Shown here: positions 22,314 to 28,909 of the stretch, in pieces
How the letters are laid out: each line of letters opens with the position of its first letter
Numbering within the stretch: the stretch's first letter is position 1
Virus record (IMG/VR): IMGVR_UViG_3300037117_000228
Location: 1-37,736 of that record
Length of the DNA: 37,736 nucleotides
DNA from: a virus
Reading direction: 5' to 3' (one strand)
Notes under the pieces: generated by a model
The model's input: only the letters and a program-made list of their open reading frames with translations
Databases searched by the model: none
Told to the model about the DNA's origin: nothing
Made by a program: the position numbers and the translations under genes

Positions 22314-22465
22314 CACGCGAGGATGCGGCCTCATATCTGAAGATGCTATCTCGCGAGTTCGGGATACGCTGTCCGAAACTTCATTGGAGCGCGCGAAGCC
22401 GCAGGGGCTATTTCGTCTGTGGGTTCGAATCCCACCCTCTCCGCCATACTTCCAAACATCAATGA
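22310..22465 (+). CDS. Small gene running through attP
   Basis: 51 aa from a GTG at 22310 that overlaps the previous stop (GTGA). It begins MTREDAASYLKMLSREFGI, an amphipathic helix, then a basic segment. Its last 16 or so codons are the tRNA-Ser fragment read in frame (GFESHPLRH and beyond), so integration at the tRNA would change its C-terminus. It could be an excisionase-like protein whose form depends on integration, or a chance ORF. No family is recognised. Confidence 0.45.
   Translation: MTREDAASYLKMLSREFGIRCPKLHWSARSRRGYFVCGFESHPLRHTSKHQ
22396..22446 (+). other. attP core: 3' end of a tRNA-Ser gene
   Basis: GTGGG-TTCGAAT-CCCAC (22419..22435) is a perfect T arm. It is followed by the 3' acceptor strand CCTCTCC, discriminator G and CCA (22436..22446). 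CGCAG/CTGTG before it fits the long variable arm of tRNA-Ser. The 5' half of a tRNA is absent. A 3' tRNA fragment beside an integrase gene is the hallmark of a phage attachment site. The left limit of identity with the host gene cannot be set from this sequence. Confidence 0.85.
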
Positions 22466-22474
22466 ATTTGGCAC

Positions 22475-22504
22475 TTGACAGAGCGTTGTACTGCATTGTA
22501 CTAT
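22475..22504 (+). promoter_or_regulatory. Integrase promoter with direct repeats
   Basis: TTGACA (22475..22480), 18-bp spacer, TACTAT (22499..22504). TTGTACT occurs twice, 10 bp apart (22486 and 22496), overlapping the -10 region. It is a likely operator for a regulator binding on one face of the DNA. Confidence 0.62.
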
Positions 22505-22528
22505 AGGGAAGTCGATTTGGGAGGTACA

Positions 22529-23725
22529 ATGCTAACCATTTACAGCCGAACCAAGGACGCGGCTACCGGCAAGTGGAATGCCGAGAAGGTCAAGGAAGGG
22601 CGTGGAATTCGCACCGCAGGCGTTACAGGCACGTTCTTTGTACGACCGTGGATTAATGGCGTTCAGAAGCGTACGCCCCTCCATTCGACAACGCTCAGTG
22701 AGGCGCGGGCAGAAGCCAATGAATTGGAAGGAGGGCTAGAGGCGCAAGCCCGCGGAATGAGCCCGGAAGAGCCGGCAGCCACGCAAAACGGCAATCGAAT
22801 CCTAATCAAGACTGCGATAACTACGTACCTCGCGCAGAAGGCGAGCAAGGCCAAGAAGACGGTGCAGCAATACACGCTCGCGCTGAACGAATTTCAAGAG
22901 GCGCTAGGCAAGATCAAGTTCATGGATGAAATCAATGAGGGCATCCTTCGCAAGTACAAGGACGCTCTTGCACAGAAGGGTTTCGCAGGCAAGACAATCG
23001 ATACAAGGGTGAACATCGTGTATTTTATGCTGAAGAAAAACGGTGTGTTGGCGCGGCTCCCTAACGATGAAATGCCCACGGTAGAGACGGAAGCGGCGGT
23101 GCCCTATAGCCAAGGGGAGTTGGATACGTTGTTCGGCGGGATGAATGCAGAGGAAGATATTCGATACAAATTCTTTCTAGGCAGCGCGTGCCGTGACAGA
23201 GAAGTTACGTTTGCCGCGTGGTCGGATCTTAACTTTGACAAGGGCACGTACACGATTCGGAGCAAGCCTGATGTTGGCTTCTACGTTAAGAACCACGAAT
23301 CACGCACTGTACCTCTGCCGGACAGCCTGATTAAATCCCTGAAGGAGCGCCGGAAAACTGTAAAAGGTAGGTGGGTGTTTCCGAATTCGGAGGGTGAGCC
23401 GGGAAACCACTTTCTGCGGAAACTCAAGAAGATTGCATTACGGGCGGGTTTGAACTGCGGCCAGTGCAAAACCACCGTCACGAAGGGTGAGTACGATTCG
23501 AAGAAGGCCGTTAAAGTTAGCTGCGCCACTGATCCGGTCTGCGACCATTTCTATCTACATCGTTTCCGCAAGACGTGTGCCACCCGTTGGTCGGAAGCTG
23601 GAATCCCAATCCGCACCGTGCAGCACTATTTGGGTCACAAGTCGTTAGAAGTAACCGCTCGGTATCTTGGTGTGTCGGATTCAGATAAGGTGCGAGGCAA
23701 GATTAACGCGGCGTTCGGAGACTAG
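22529..23725 (+). CDS. int: Tyrosine recombinase (integrase)
   Basis: 398 aa from the ATG at 22529, after GGGAGG. The N-terminal arm-binding region is followed by a core-binding helical domain (about 92-175, KKTVQQYTLALNEFQ). The catalytic domain has Arg222 (CRDREVTFAAW), a basic strand around 254-262, LHRFRKT (His344, Arg347), LGHKS (His370) and the nucleophile Tyr379 (TARYLG). Between the strands is a four-Cys insert (CGQC at 310-313, Cys332, CDH near 338-340), a likely zinc knuckle just before the HxxR motif. It inserts the element at tRNA-Ser. Its stop overlaps the convergent gene's stop in CTAG. Confidence 0.93.
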   Translation: MLTIYSRTKDAATGKWNAEKVKEGRGIRTAGVTGTFFVRPWINGVQKRTPLHSTTLSEARAEANELEGGLEAQARGMSPEEPAATQNGNRILIKTAITTYLAQKASKAKKTVQQYTLALNEFQEALGKIKFMDEINEGILRKYKDALAQKGFAGKTIDTRVNIVYFMLKKNGVLARLPNDEMPTVETEAAVPYSQGELDTLFGGMNAEEDIRYKFFLGSACRDREVTFAAWSDLNFDKGTYTIRSKPDVGFYVKNHESRTVPLPDSLIKSLKERRKTVKGRWVFPNSEGEPGNHFLRKLKKIALRAGLNCGQCKTTVTKGEYDSKKAVKVSCATDPVCDHFYLHRFRKTCATRWSEAGIPIRTVQHYLGHKSLEVTARYLGVSDSDKVRGKINAAFGD

Positions 23726-24285
23726 GCCGCTTGCTCTCTAGGGCAGTGCTTTTCAACGATTCCACGAATCACAGCTCCACTGACACGTGTTCTTGATACG
23801 AGCATATCCGCAAGTTCGATAAGCGCCGCGCCGTTCTCTTCAATGATTCTGAGGGCAACACGCTCAGCGTTTCGGACGATCCGTGCCATGTCTTCCGGGC
23901 AAACATCGGGGAATAGTTCCTTCAGTTGCGCCTTATCGCGATCTAAGGATGGGCGAACCTCACTAAACACCAATCGTTCGCCTAATCCGCCAGCAACAAT
24001 TGCGGTAGCTAAACTTCGTTTATCTGCACTAACCGGTACCGAGAATAGAGTGCACCCGTTCTGTACGCCGTCTTCACGGATTACGCGCTCAAGGCTGACG
24101 TAATCAACGCTGAGGCCAACTACCGCGCCTACGATTGCATGTGCTGCTTCGTGCGCAGCATCGGCGCGGCGGTCGTAGGGTGGAATCAAATTTTCTATTT
24201 CCCATTCATCTAGCCATTTCTGTTGTTCCTGTACGCTAAGTTGTGAACACCAATACAACAACCCACCTGCGATAAGAAGGCTCAT
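23722..24285 (-). CDS. M41 (FtsH)-peptidase-like protein, membrane-anchored
   Basis: 187 aa. The start at 24285 overlaps the GIY-YIG stop (ATGA). Residues 1-12 are a short hydrophobic anchor (MSLLIAGGLLYW). ADAAHEAAHAIVGAVVGLSVDYVSLE (His45, Glu46, His49) and AIVAGGLGERLVF, then DRDKAQLK, match the zinc peptidase domain of FtsH, with a possible third ligand at Asp115/117. The AAA domain is missing, so it cannot unfold substrates by itself. It may act on small or already unfolded proteins. Confidence 0.75.
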   Translation of the reverse strand: MSLLIAGGLLYWCSQLSVQEQQKWLDEWEIENLIPPYDRRADAAHEAAHAIVGAVVGLSVDYVSLERVIREDGVQNGCTLFSVPVSADKRSLATAIVAGGLGERLVFSEVRPSLDRDKAQLKELFPDVCPEDMARIVRNAERVALRIIEENGAALIELADMLVSRTRVSGAVIRGIVEKHCPREQAA

Positions 24286-25115
24286 GCAGCCGCCTGAAGT
24301 TCTATACAAAACTTACATACGGGGTTAGGATGTGCTTTGCGAATACTGCCGTCTTTGAGAATCCTGTCAGAAACGTGGCACCTGATATGCGAACCTTTAC
24401 GACCGTTTGCCGCTCTCTGTTCGTGCGATAGCGCAAAAAGTCCGGTCTTGTTCTTAGCATCCTTAAGTCTTTGGATACGACCCAATTCTTGAAGGCGACC
24501 GCTCTCTGCGTTTTTACGACCTTGGTTGCGACCGGCATCTCTCTGCGCCGCTTTAGTTTTCGGGAGATTTCGTATACGGGCGAGCTGCCCGCTTTCTACG
24601 TTTTTGCGACCTTGAATGGGGCCGCGAAGGCGACCACCTTTTGCACGGCTTTCTGCCGTAGTGATACGGGCGAGTTGTCCGCTCTCAACAGCAACACGAC
24701 CGCTGACGCGGCCATTGATACGACCATTGATACGGCCATTGATGCGCTGTGCCGCCTTCGTCTGCGGCAAGTTTCGTATACGGGCGAGCTGCCCACTCTG
24801 AACACAGATGCGACCTAATTTTACATAATCCGCCGAGCCTGGAAACGTCAGATTGTAGCCCTCTTCGTAACCGCACCACGTATGAAACCGAAACATCCAA
24901 ATGGTTTCGAGTTCGTTCAGCTCAAGCCGACTTTGAAGCTCGACAACTTCACGGATGGGTTGCGGCAACTCGACGCCCGGAAAGTCTCGGCGGAAGCGTC
25001 GCCCAAATGAAGATCGGCCCGACCTATGTTCTGCGTCACGCTTTGCGCCCTGCCCTACGTAAATAAAGCGCAGCGGCTTCGTCGGGTGCGGATAACGGTA
25101 AAGAACGTCTGTCAT
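24282..25115 (-). CDS. GIY-YIG homing-type endonuclease
   Basis: 277 aa. Residues 1-95 carry a GIY-YIG nuclease: YRYPHPTKPLRFIYVGQGA, catalytic Arg in KRDAEHRSG/RRFRR and Glu in LELNELETIWMFRF. Residues 105-220 are tandem units (SGQLARIRN, GRINGR, ESGQLARI, GRKN), a repeat-type DNA-binding region seen in phage homing nucleases. The C-terminus ends GRKGSHIRCHV, then NPVCKFCIE, the H-x-x-R-x-H-V/C-x-x-C signature shared with 25193..25570 and 36438..36617. It is probably a selfish endonuclease. The intron in the pilin gene lacks its own endonuclease, so a link is conceivable but speculative. Confidence 0.82.
   Translation of the reverse strand: MTDVLYRYPHPTKPLRFIYVGQGAKRDAEHRSGRSSFGRRFRRDFPGVELPQPIREVVELQSRLELNELETIWMFRFHTWCGYEEGYNLTFPGSADYVKLGRICVQSGQLARIRNLPQTKAAQRINGRINGRINGRVSGRVAVESGQLARITTAESRAKGGRLRGPIQGRKNVESGQLARIRNLPKTKAAQRDAGRNQGRKNAESGRLQELGRIQRLKDAKNKTGLFALSHEQRAANGRKGSHIRCHVSDRILKDGSIRKAHPNPVCKFCIELQAAA
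24480..24830 (-). repeat. Tandem SGQLARI coding repeats in the GIY-YIG gene
   Basis: Four units beginning with (V/A)(E/Q)SG(Q/R)L and about 28-38 codons long lie in tandem; the third resembles the first most closely. Inside the first, GRINGR is itself repeated three times. They probably arose by duplication and define DNA-contacting modules. Confidence 0.7.
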
Positions 25116-25192
25116 TGTTTTTCGCTTTCAGACACACCAATACGGGTAGAGGTGCGTTCTTTGTTTTATTTACGAATTAATTCTGAAGCGGA

Positions 25193-25570
25193 CTATCTAC
25201 CGAGTTTTTCGCGGATACAGAACAAACAAGAAGGACTCGGGCGGGGTTTGCGAATACTTCCATCTAACAATTTGAATTTCCGAACGTGAAAGCGACTGTG
25301 ATTGACGCGACGGGCAACTAAGCCATGCCCACCTACAACCGGCTTACGGTAAGCATGATTGTAAATCGAGGTGCATTTCTTACAGCGTCCGCTAGCGATA
25401 TCGAGCGTTGAAGCCGCCGCTGTTTGTTTGTTGAGCGGGCATCCGCAAGAAAAGCAAGTGCACGTCCATCCATGGAGCCCGTGATGGTGACTTGGGCGTT
25501 TACATAACCCCCGATTTGCACCGTTGGACGCGCGGGGTACAAAGTGTTTGCAGAGTACGCGCCTTGTCAC
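25193..25570 (-). CDS. Zinc-finger, HNH-like small protein
   Basis: 125 aa from a GTG at 25570 that overlaps the previous stop (GTGA). It contains WTCTCFSCGCPLN and GRCKKC (four-plus cysteines, about 37-66), then HSRFHVRK and SPSCLFCIREK. The latter pair matches the ends of the GIY-YIG protein and the 59-aa protein at 36438. Such a Cys/His layout is typical of phage HNH-type nucleases and zinc fingers. There is no full HNH motif, so I call it only putative. Confidence 0.6.
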   Translation of the reverse strand: MTRRVLCKHFVPRASNGANRGLCKRPSHHHGLHGWTCTCFSCGCPLNKQTAAASTLDIASGRCKKCTSIYNHAYRKPVVGGHGLVARRVNHSRFHVRKFKLLDGSIRKPRPSPSCLFCIREKLGR

Positions 25571-25812
25571 GATTGGCCTGTGCCTAAGGCTGATACACCT
25601 GCTGTGTGGGATTCGCCGGGTTCGGGCGGGGATGAAAGCACTTGGGGCTTCTTTACGGCGGTCCGCGAACTGAGGCGGCAAGACGCGCACGAATGAGGAA
25701 GGGGGAGTTTCCTTGCGGCGTACCAGCCTTGTTCAGCCGCACCGATTTCGAAAGAGAGACCGCAGCGTGCGCAGTCACTGAACACAAGTCCCTTCTGTAC
25801 CTGTTCTCTCAT
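25567..25812 (-). CDS. Zinc-ribbon domain protein
   Basis: 81 aa; the start at 25812 (MREQVQKG) is chosen for its GGAGG site. CARCGLSFEIGAAEQGWYAARKLPLPHSC is followed by ASCR. This CxxCG, F, EQ, Y, P, CxxCR order is the known probable zinc-ribbon domain (zf-trcl type) found in many bacterial and phage proteins of unknown role. The C-terminal half is Pro/Ser-rich and disordered. It is coupled to the next gene. Confidence 0.72.
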   Translation of the reverse strand: MREQVQKGLVFSDCARCGLSFEIGAAEQGWYAARKLPLPHSCASCRLSSRTAVKKPQVLSSPPEPGESHTAGVSALGTGQS

Positions 25813-25898
25813 AATGCCTCCGAAATTTGGGACGCGCTTTTCAGCAGCGATCCCACTTGCCACGCGGACATGGGAAGGAACCGCGTACAAGACGATAC

Positions 25899-26453
25899 TT
25901 AGGATTTAGACTTTGCTGCGTGTTCGTCCGCGATAATTTGTTTCAATGTGCGTTGTGTTTTCTGTTGCGGTGTTTGAGGTGGGGGCTCTACAGAATCTTT
26001 AAACTGATCGAAACCCAGAATATCAATATTCATACCTTTCAGCTTTGGCAGGCCGTTGATGGTGTACGGCCTAATATCCGCAACCAATTTCGCGCCCATC
26101 TTCACGACGTTGGGATCATCTACATACTTGAAATCCGCGAGGAACTGGTCGCGGCAAAGTTTCACGTGGCAACCGCATGCCATACTTGCTGTGCCGAAAT
26201 CGTTGCTATAGTTGATGACTGTCAGCTCCACTTGGTGGGGCGACGGATAGAGCCAGTCCACAATGCGGACATTTTCTGCTCTAACTCGGCCCTTGGAACT
26301 CTGTCCGACATCGAAGACTACAGGCATGCCGGAAATCAAGCAAACGTGGGCGTTTTCGCTGAAGATGAAATGCTCCCGGGTACTGATGTAATCCCCTTCT
26401 TGCGAACGTATGTACACACGATTGCCGTTCGCCTCAAGAATGTCGCCTACCAT
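25899..26453 (-). CDS. Two-domain OB-fold protein, paralogue of 305..799
   Basis: 184 aa, ATG at 26453 after GGAGG. The first domain (1-70: GDILEANGNRVYIRSQEGDYI, VVFDVG, GRVRAENVRIV) and the second (75-150: MACGCHVKLCRDQF, MGAKLVADIRP, MNIDIL) line up with the 164-aa protein, indicating one family with two members in the element. The tail is Gln/Pro then Lys-rich. The role is probably single-stranded nucleic acid binding, but both copies lie in late-type blocks, so a virion role is also possible. Confidence 0.72.
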   Translation of the reverse strand: MVGDILEANGNRVYIRSQEGDYISTREHFIFSENAHVCLISGMPVVFDVGQSSKGRVRAENVRIVDWLYPSPHQVELTVINYSNDFGTASMACGCHVKLCRDQFLADFKYVDDPNVVKMGAKLVADIRPYTINGLPKLKGMNIDILGFDQFKDSVEPPPQTPQQKTQRTLKQIIADEHAAKSKS

Positions 26454-26754
26454 TTCCTTTCCTCCGAAAATCGCAGTCCTATAAAATGTCCTGTTAGCCT
26501 AATTTCTGCCTACTGTTCTGCGGGATATTCGGAAACACGCGGCAGTCTACCGGCTTATTTTTCCGGCAGTCTTGAGGGATATGTACGCGCGAATCTTTCG
26601 GAACCACGGTGTATTAGAGAGTTCCCTGCACGTCTACCGCAGTGTTAGGGTGAATCCGGCAATCTTGAAAACTCACGGGATCAGGAAACAAGTCGAGACT
26701 TTTTCCAACGCTGCCACCAAATGCGAACTGTCGTAACGATGTGTTGCCACATAA
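26454..26754. other. Intergenic stretch
   Basis: About 300 bp. On the minus strand a 23-codon frame opens 2 bp after the previous stop (MWQHIVTTVRIWWQRWKKSR, about 26742..26671), a cationic amphipathic peptide without a ribosome site. A CCGG/CCGG hairpin (about 26558..26575) also occurs. No promoter is obvious. Confidence 0.4.
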
Positions 26755-27054
26755 TTACGGAGTTCCGATGACCGTTTTCTCGAATTCGTGTTCCTCGCCG
26801 TCCTTAAGTGAACTTCCTGAAGGTGGGCTAGAGGGTAAGAGTTTCGATTTATTTTGTCCCTCTTGAATGTCCGCACAACGCTTTGCCGTGCCGGGAACAT
26901 CTTTCGCGTCCTTAACTGGCGTGTTGGTAGAGAATGCGTACGGCGTTGCCTGTCCTGTTTCCGATTGGGCCTTCCGGGGAACAGATTTAGTTCCTGCGTC
27001 CGGCTCACCCTTATGCGAATCCAATTCGTTCTTCTTCTGTGAATCAACTGACAT
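26755..27054 (-). CDS. Unknown disordered small protein
   Basis: 99 aa, ATG at 27054 after GAGGAG. It is highly polar (Lys, Ser, Asp, Pro, Gly) without hydrophobic segments, so it is likely disordered, and has one Cys. It lies in the terminase block between the coiled-coil protein and the OB protein. A scaffold-like or decorating role is possible by position only. A GCCGC/GCGGC hairpin (27068..27084) precedes its ribosome site. Confidence 0.62.
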   Translation of the reverse strand: MSVDSQKKNELDSHKGEPDAGTKSVPRKAQSETGQATPYAFSTNTPVKDAKDVPGTAKRCADIQEGQNKSKLLPSSPPSGSSLKDGEEHEFEKTVIGTP

Positions 27055-27067
27055 GTTGTTTCTCCTC

Positions 27068-27084
27068 GCCGCGCAAATGGCGGC
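27068..27084 (-). other. Hairpin directly upstream of a ribosome binding site
   Basis: GCCGC/GCGGC with a 7-nt loop, followed at once by GAGGAG. It is the same arrangement as at 291, 28873 and 37250. Confidence 0.55.
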
Positions 27085-27088
27085 AATT

Positions 27089-27532
27089 TTAGTTGATTGG
27101 TATTACTTGACCGTCGTGGTTAGAGACAACGCCGTACTCATTGCAAATTTTTACGACGTGACCCGCAACCTCGTGCTCAAGGTTCTCTCTGTACGAGTCA
27201 AAGTACCCCTTCTGCTCTTTAACCTCTTTCAACACTGATGCCGTCTCTTGCCGCGCGGCCTCGATCTTTGCGTCGCATTCGTTACGGATTTCGGTAAACC
27301 GAGAGTTGATACGCTCTTCGAGATCACGGCGGGCATCAGCTACGACAACGCGAGCCTGTCTCTCGGCATTGGCGACCGCTGCTGTAATATCCCCGGCGGG
27401 ACCGCGAGCACCGACAGCTAATTTCTTATCCGCAATCTTTTGGTCTACGGCTGCAAATTGCTCTTCCATCTTTTGATCCATGGCTGCAAATCGCTGTCCT
27501 ATCTCTATCTCTACATTCTCAATACTCTTCAT
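27089..27532 (-). CDS. Coiled-coil protein with collagen-like turn
   Basis: 147 aa, ATG at 27532 after AAGGAG. It has an N-terminal helix with repeated MDQK/VDQKI units (10-35), a short GARGPAGD segment (about 42-49), then a long Ala/Glu/Arg coiled coil (ANAERQARVVVADARRDLEE) and a small beta end (HDGQVIPIN). This mix of coiled coil and Gly-x-y turns is common in trimeric phage fibres and connectors. It lies just after the ice-binding-like gene. The function is otherwise unknown. Confidence 0.68.
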   Translation of the reverse strand: MKSIENVEIEIGQRFAAMDQKMEEQFAAVDQKIADKKLAVGARGPAGDITAAVANAERQARVVVADARRDLEERINSRFTEIRNECDAKIEAARQETASVLKEVKEQKGYFDSYRENLEHEVAGHVVKICNEYGVVSNHDGQVIPIN

Positions 27533-27544
27533 TTGAATCTCCTT

Positions 27545-27579
27545 CCGCGCGATGGCGGCAAGAGCGGGCGCGAGCCCGC
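27545..27579 (-). terminator. GC-rich hairpins between two late genes
   Basis: GCGGGC/GCCCGC with a 4-nt loop (27564..27579) is followed on the minus strand by TCTTG, then by a second CCGC/GCGG hairpin (27545..27558) that abuts the next ribosome site. The T-run is poor, so partial termination or RNA processing is likelier. Confidence 0.42.
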
Positions 27580-27592
27580 CCCTTTGAACTGA

Positions 27593-28855
27593 TTACGCTG
27601 AAATGCTGAAGTTGGATAGCCGAGCAACAGATCCTGCACCCGGCGACCAGATGAGTCCGCAGACAAGTCCAAAAGGACTCGCCCCGCCCTGCGGGTTGAA
27701 CGAAATTCCATTCAGGGCGTTCAAGATGGTCGTCTGTGGAACTTCCAGTTCGGCCACCGAGGCAGTAAACGATCCTTGCACGACGCCTGACTGAGAATCG
27801 CCATTCAGAATCACATCCAGTTCAAATGGCTGAAACGAACCACCGGGAACCGTGGCCGATGCCTGAGCCAGAACGGTGTAGATCGGCGTGTAAAGTACGG
27901 GCGCGGTTTGTGCCGCAACAATTATGGATGCGGACACGTAACCGGAGGCACTGCCGCCCACGTTGGTTGCTGTTGTGGCTCCCGCGATTGTGATTGCGCC
28001 TGAGGTGGTAACAATTCCCGCCAGTGCTCGACCATTGAGAACGCCACCACCCAAAGTGATAGATGTGTTGGCGAGGATATTTCCGTTCATCACCGAAGGA
28101 GCAACTGACGTAAACGAACTGCCCGGAAGCCAAACTACGTTCTGGGCTTGCGCGCCGTTAACAAGAAGGATAGACGCGTTGCTTTCCAAAGTGATTGTAG
28201 ATCCGGCTTTGAAAATGAATAGTGCACCCGAGTTTCCCTGAGCATCCAAAGTGATGCTTGTCGGAATGTCCATGCTGGAACCCGCGGAATAGTTTCCCGC
28301 AACATAGGTGGATGCCGAAGAGCCGTTCCCCAAAACGCTGAGGTTCGCGGATGATCCACTCAAGGATGTGAAAGTCAGACCCGTGTAATAGTTGTACGCG
28401 AAGAGAGCCGCAGCCTGTGCTGCCTGCGCATCCGTATTATCGATGCTGTTGGGAGGCGTGACAACGCCGGGAGGAAAACCAGTAATCGCCGGAGTAGGAA
28501 ACGATCCCACGTTCCCGCCAGTGATCACGCTGCTGCCAGTGTTGGTGATGCCTGCTGCCGCAAGCAATTCATAGTTCGCGGCCACACCCAACTGGGCCGT
28601 AACCGGAGAACTGCTGGCGCCGCCCGCCGCCCCCGAGAAGTCGCCGGAAGCCAGTACGTGGAATTCCTGACCGTTCAGGCGATTCGAACCCGGAACACGC
28701 AACTGTCCCGCACTGCTTGTAGCACTGGGAGAGCTGTGGGCCTGAGTCAAACTTATGCCCGGAAGATCGGTGAACCACGTCGGGCCAGAAATTGCCGCCG
28801 GTCCTAAGATGGATTGTGTCGAACCATTGCAACGGTACTGCGCGATACTTTGCAT
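27593..28855 (-). CDS. Ice-binding-like (DUF3494) domain protein
   Basis: 420 aa, ATG at 28855 after AGGAG. Residues 88-296 match the DUF3494 beta-solenoid fold: LGVAANYELLAAAGITNTG, then ITGGNVGSFP, a helix (AQAAALFAYNYYTGL), ITLDAQGNSGALFIFKAGST, then LVNGAQAQNVVW, and a repeat-like end (ILANTSITLGGGVLNGRALA). Residues 1-85 and 300-420 are extra beta domains; there is no signal peptide. In bacteria this fold binds ice or serves as an adhesin module. Sitting directly after the terminase, it is more likely a virion surface or fibre protein here. Ice binding itself is not shown. Confidence 0.78.
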   Translation of the reverse strand: MQSIAQYRCNGSTQSILGPAAISGPTWFTDLPGISLTQAHSSPSATSSAGQLRVPGSNRLNGQEFHVLASGDFSGAAGGASSSPVTAQLGVAANYELLAAAGITNTGSSVITGGNVGSFPTPAITGFPPGVVTPPNSIDNTDAQAAQAAALFAYNYYTGLTFTSLSGSSANLSVLGNGSSASTYVAGNYSAGSSMDIPTSITLDAQGNSGALFIFKAGSTITLESNASILLVNGAQAQNVVWLPGSSFTSVAPSVMNGNILANTSITLGGGVLNGRALAGIVTTSGAITIAGATTATNVGGSASGYVSASIIVAAQTAPVLYTPIYTVLAQASATVPGGSFQPFELDVILNGDSQSGVVQGSFTASVAELEVPQTTILNALNGISFNPQGGASPFGLVCGLIWSPGAGSVARLSNFSISA

Positions 28856-28872
28856 GACTAATTACTCCTGTT

Positions 28873-28886
28873 GCCGCTTGTGCGGC
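28873..28886 (-). other. Hairpin directly upstream of a ribosome binding site
   Basis: GCCGC/GCGGC with a 4-nt loop in the 54-bp gap between the terminase and ice-binding-like genes, a few bases before AGGAG. Confidence 0.55.
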
Positions 28887-28909
28887 GTAAATACTGATTT
28901 GAAATTTGA

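Noticed and set aside
22396-22446. Complete tRNA-Ser gene
   Set aside because: Only the variable arm, T arm and acceptor 3' strand with CCA are present; no matching 5' acceptor, D arm or anticodon arm is found upstream. It is an attachment-site fragment.
24480-24830. CRISPR-like array
   Set aside because: The repeats are imperfect, vary in spacing and are in-frame codons of the GIY-YIG protein's DNA-binding modules.
25827-26648. 273-codon plus-strand open frame
   Set aside because: It is antisense to the two-OB protein 25899..26453, which has a strong ribosome site and a paralogue; the plus frame has neither.
26673-27086. 137-codon minus-strand frame
   Set aside because: It overlaps the 99-aa gene 26755..27054, which has a proper ATG and GAGGAG site; the longer frame has none.
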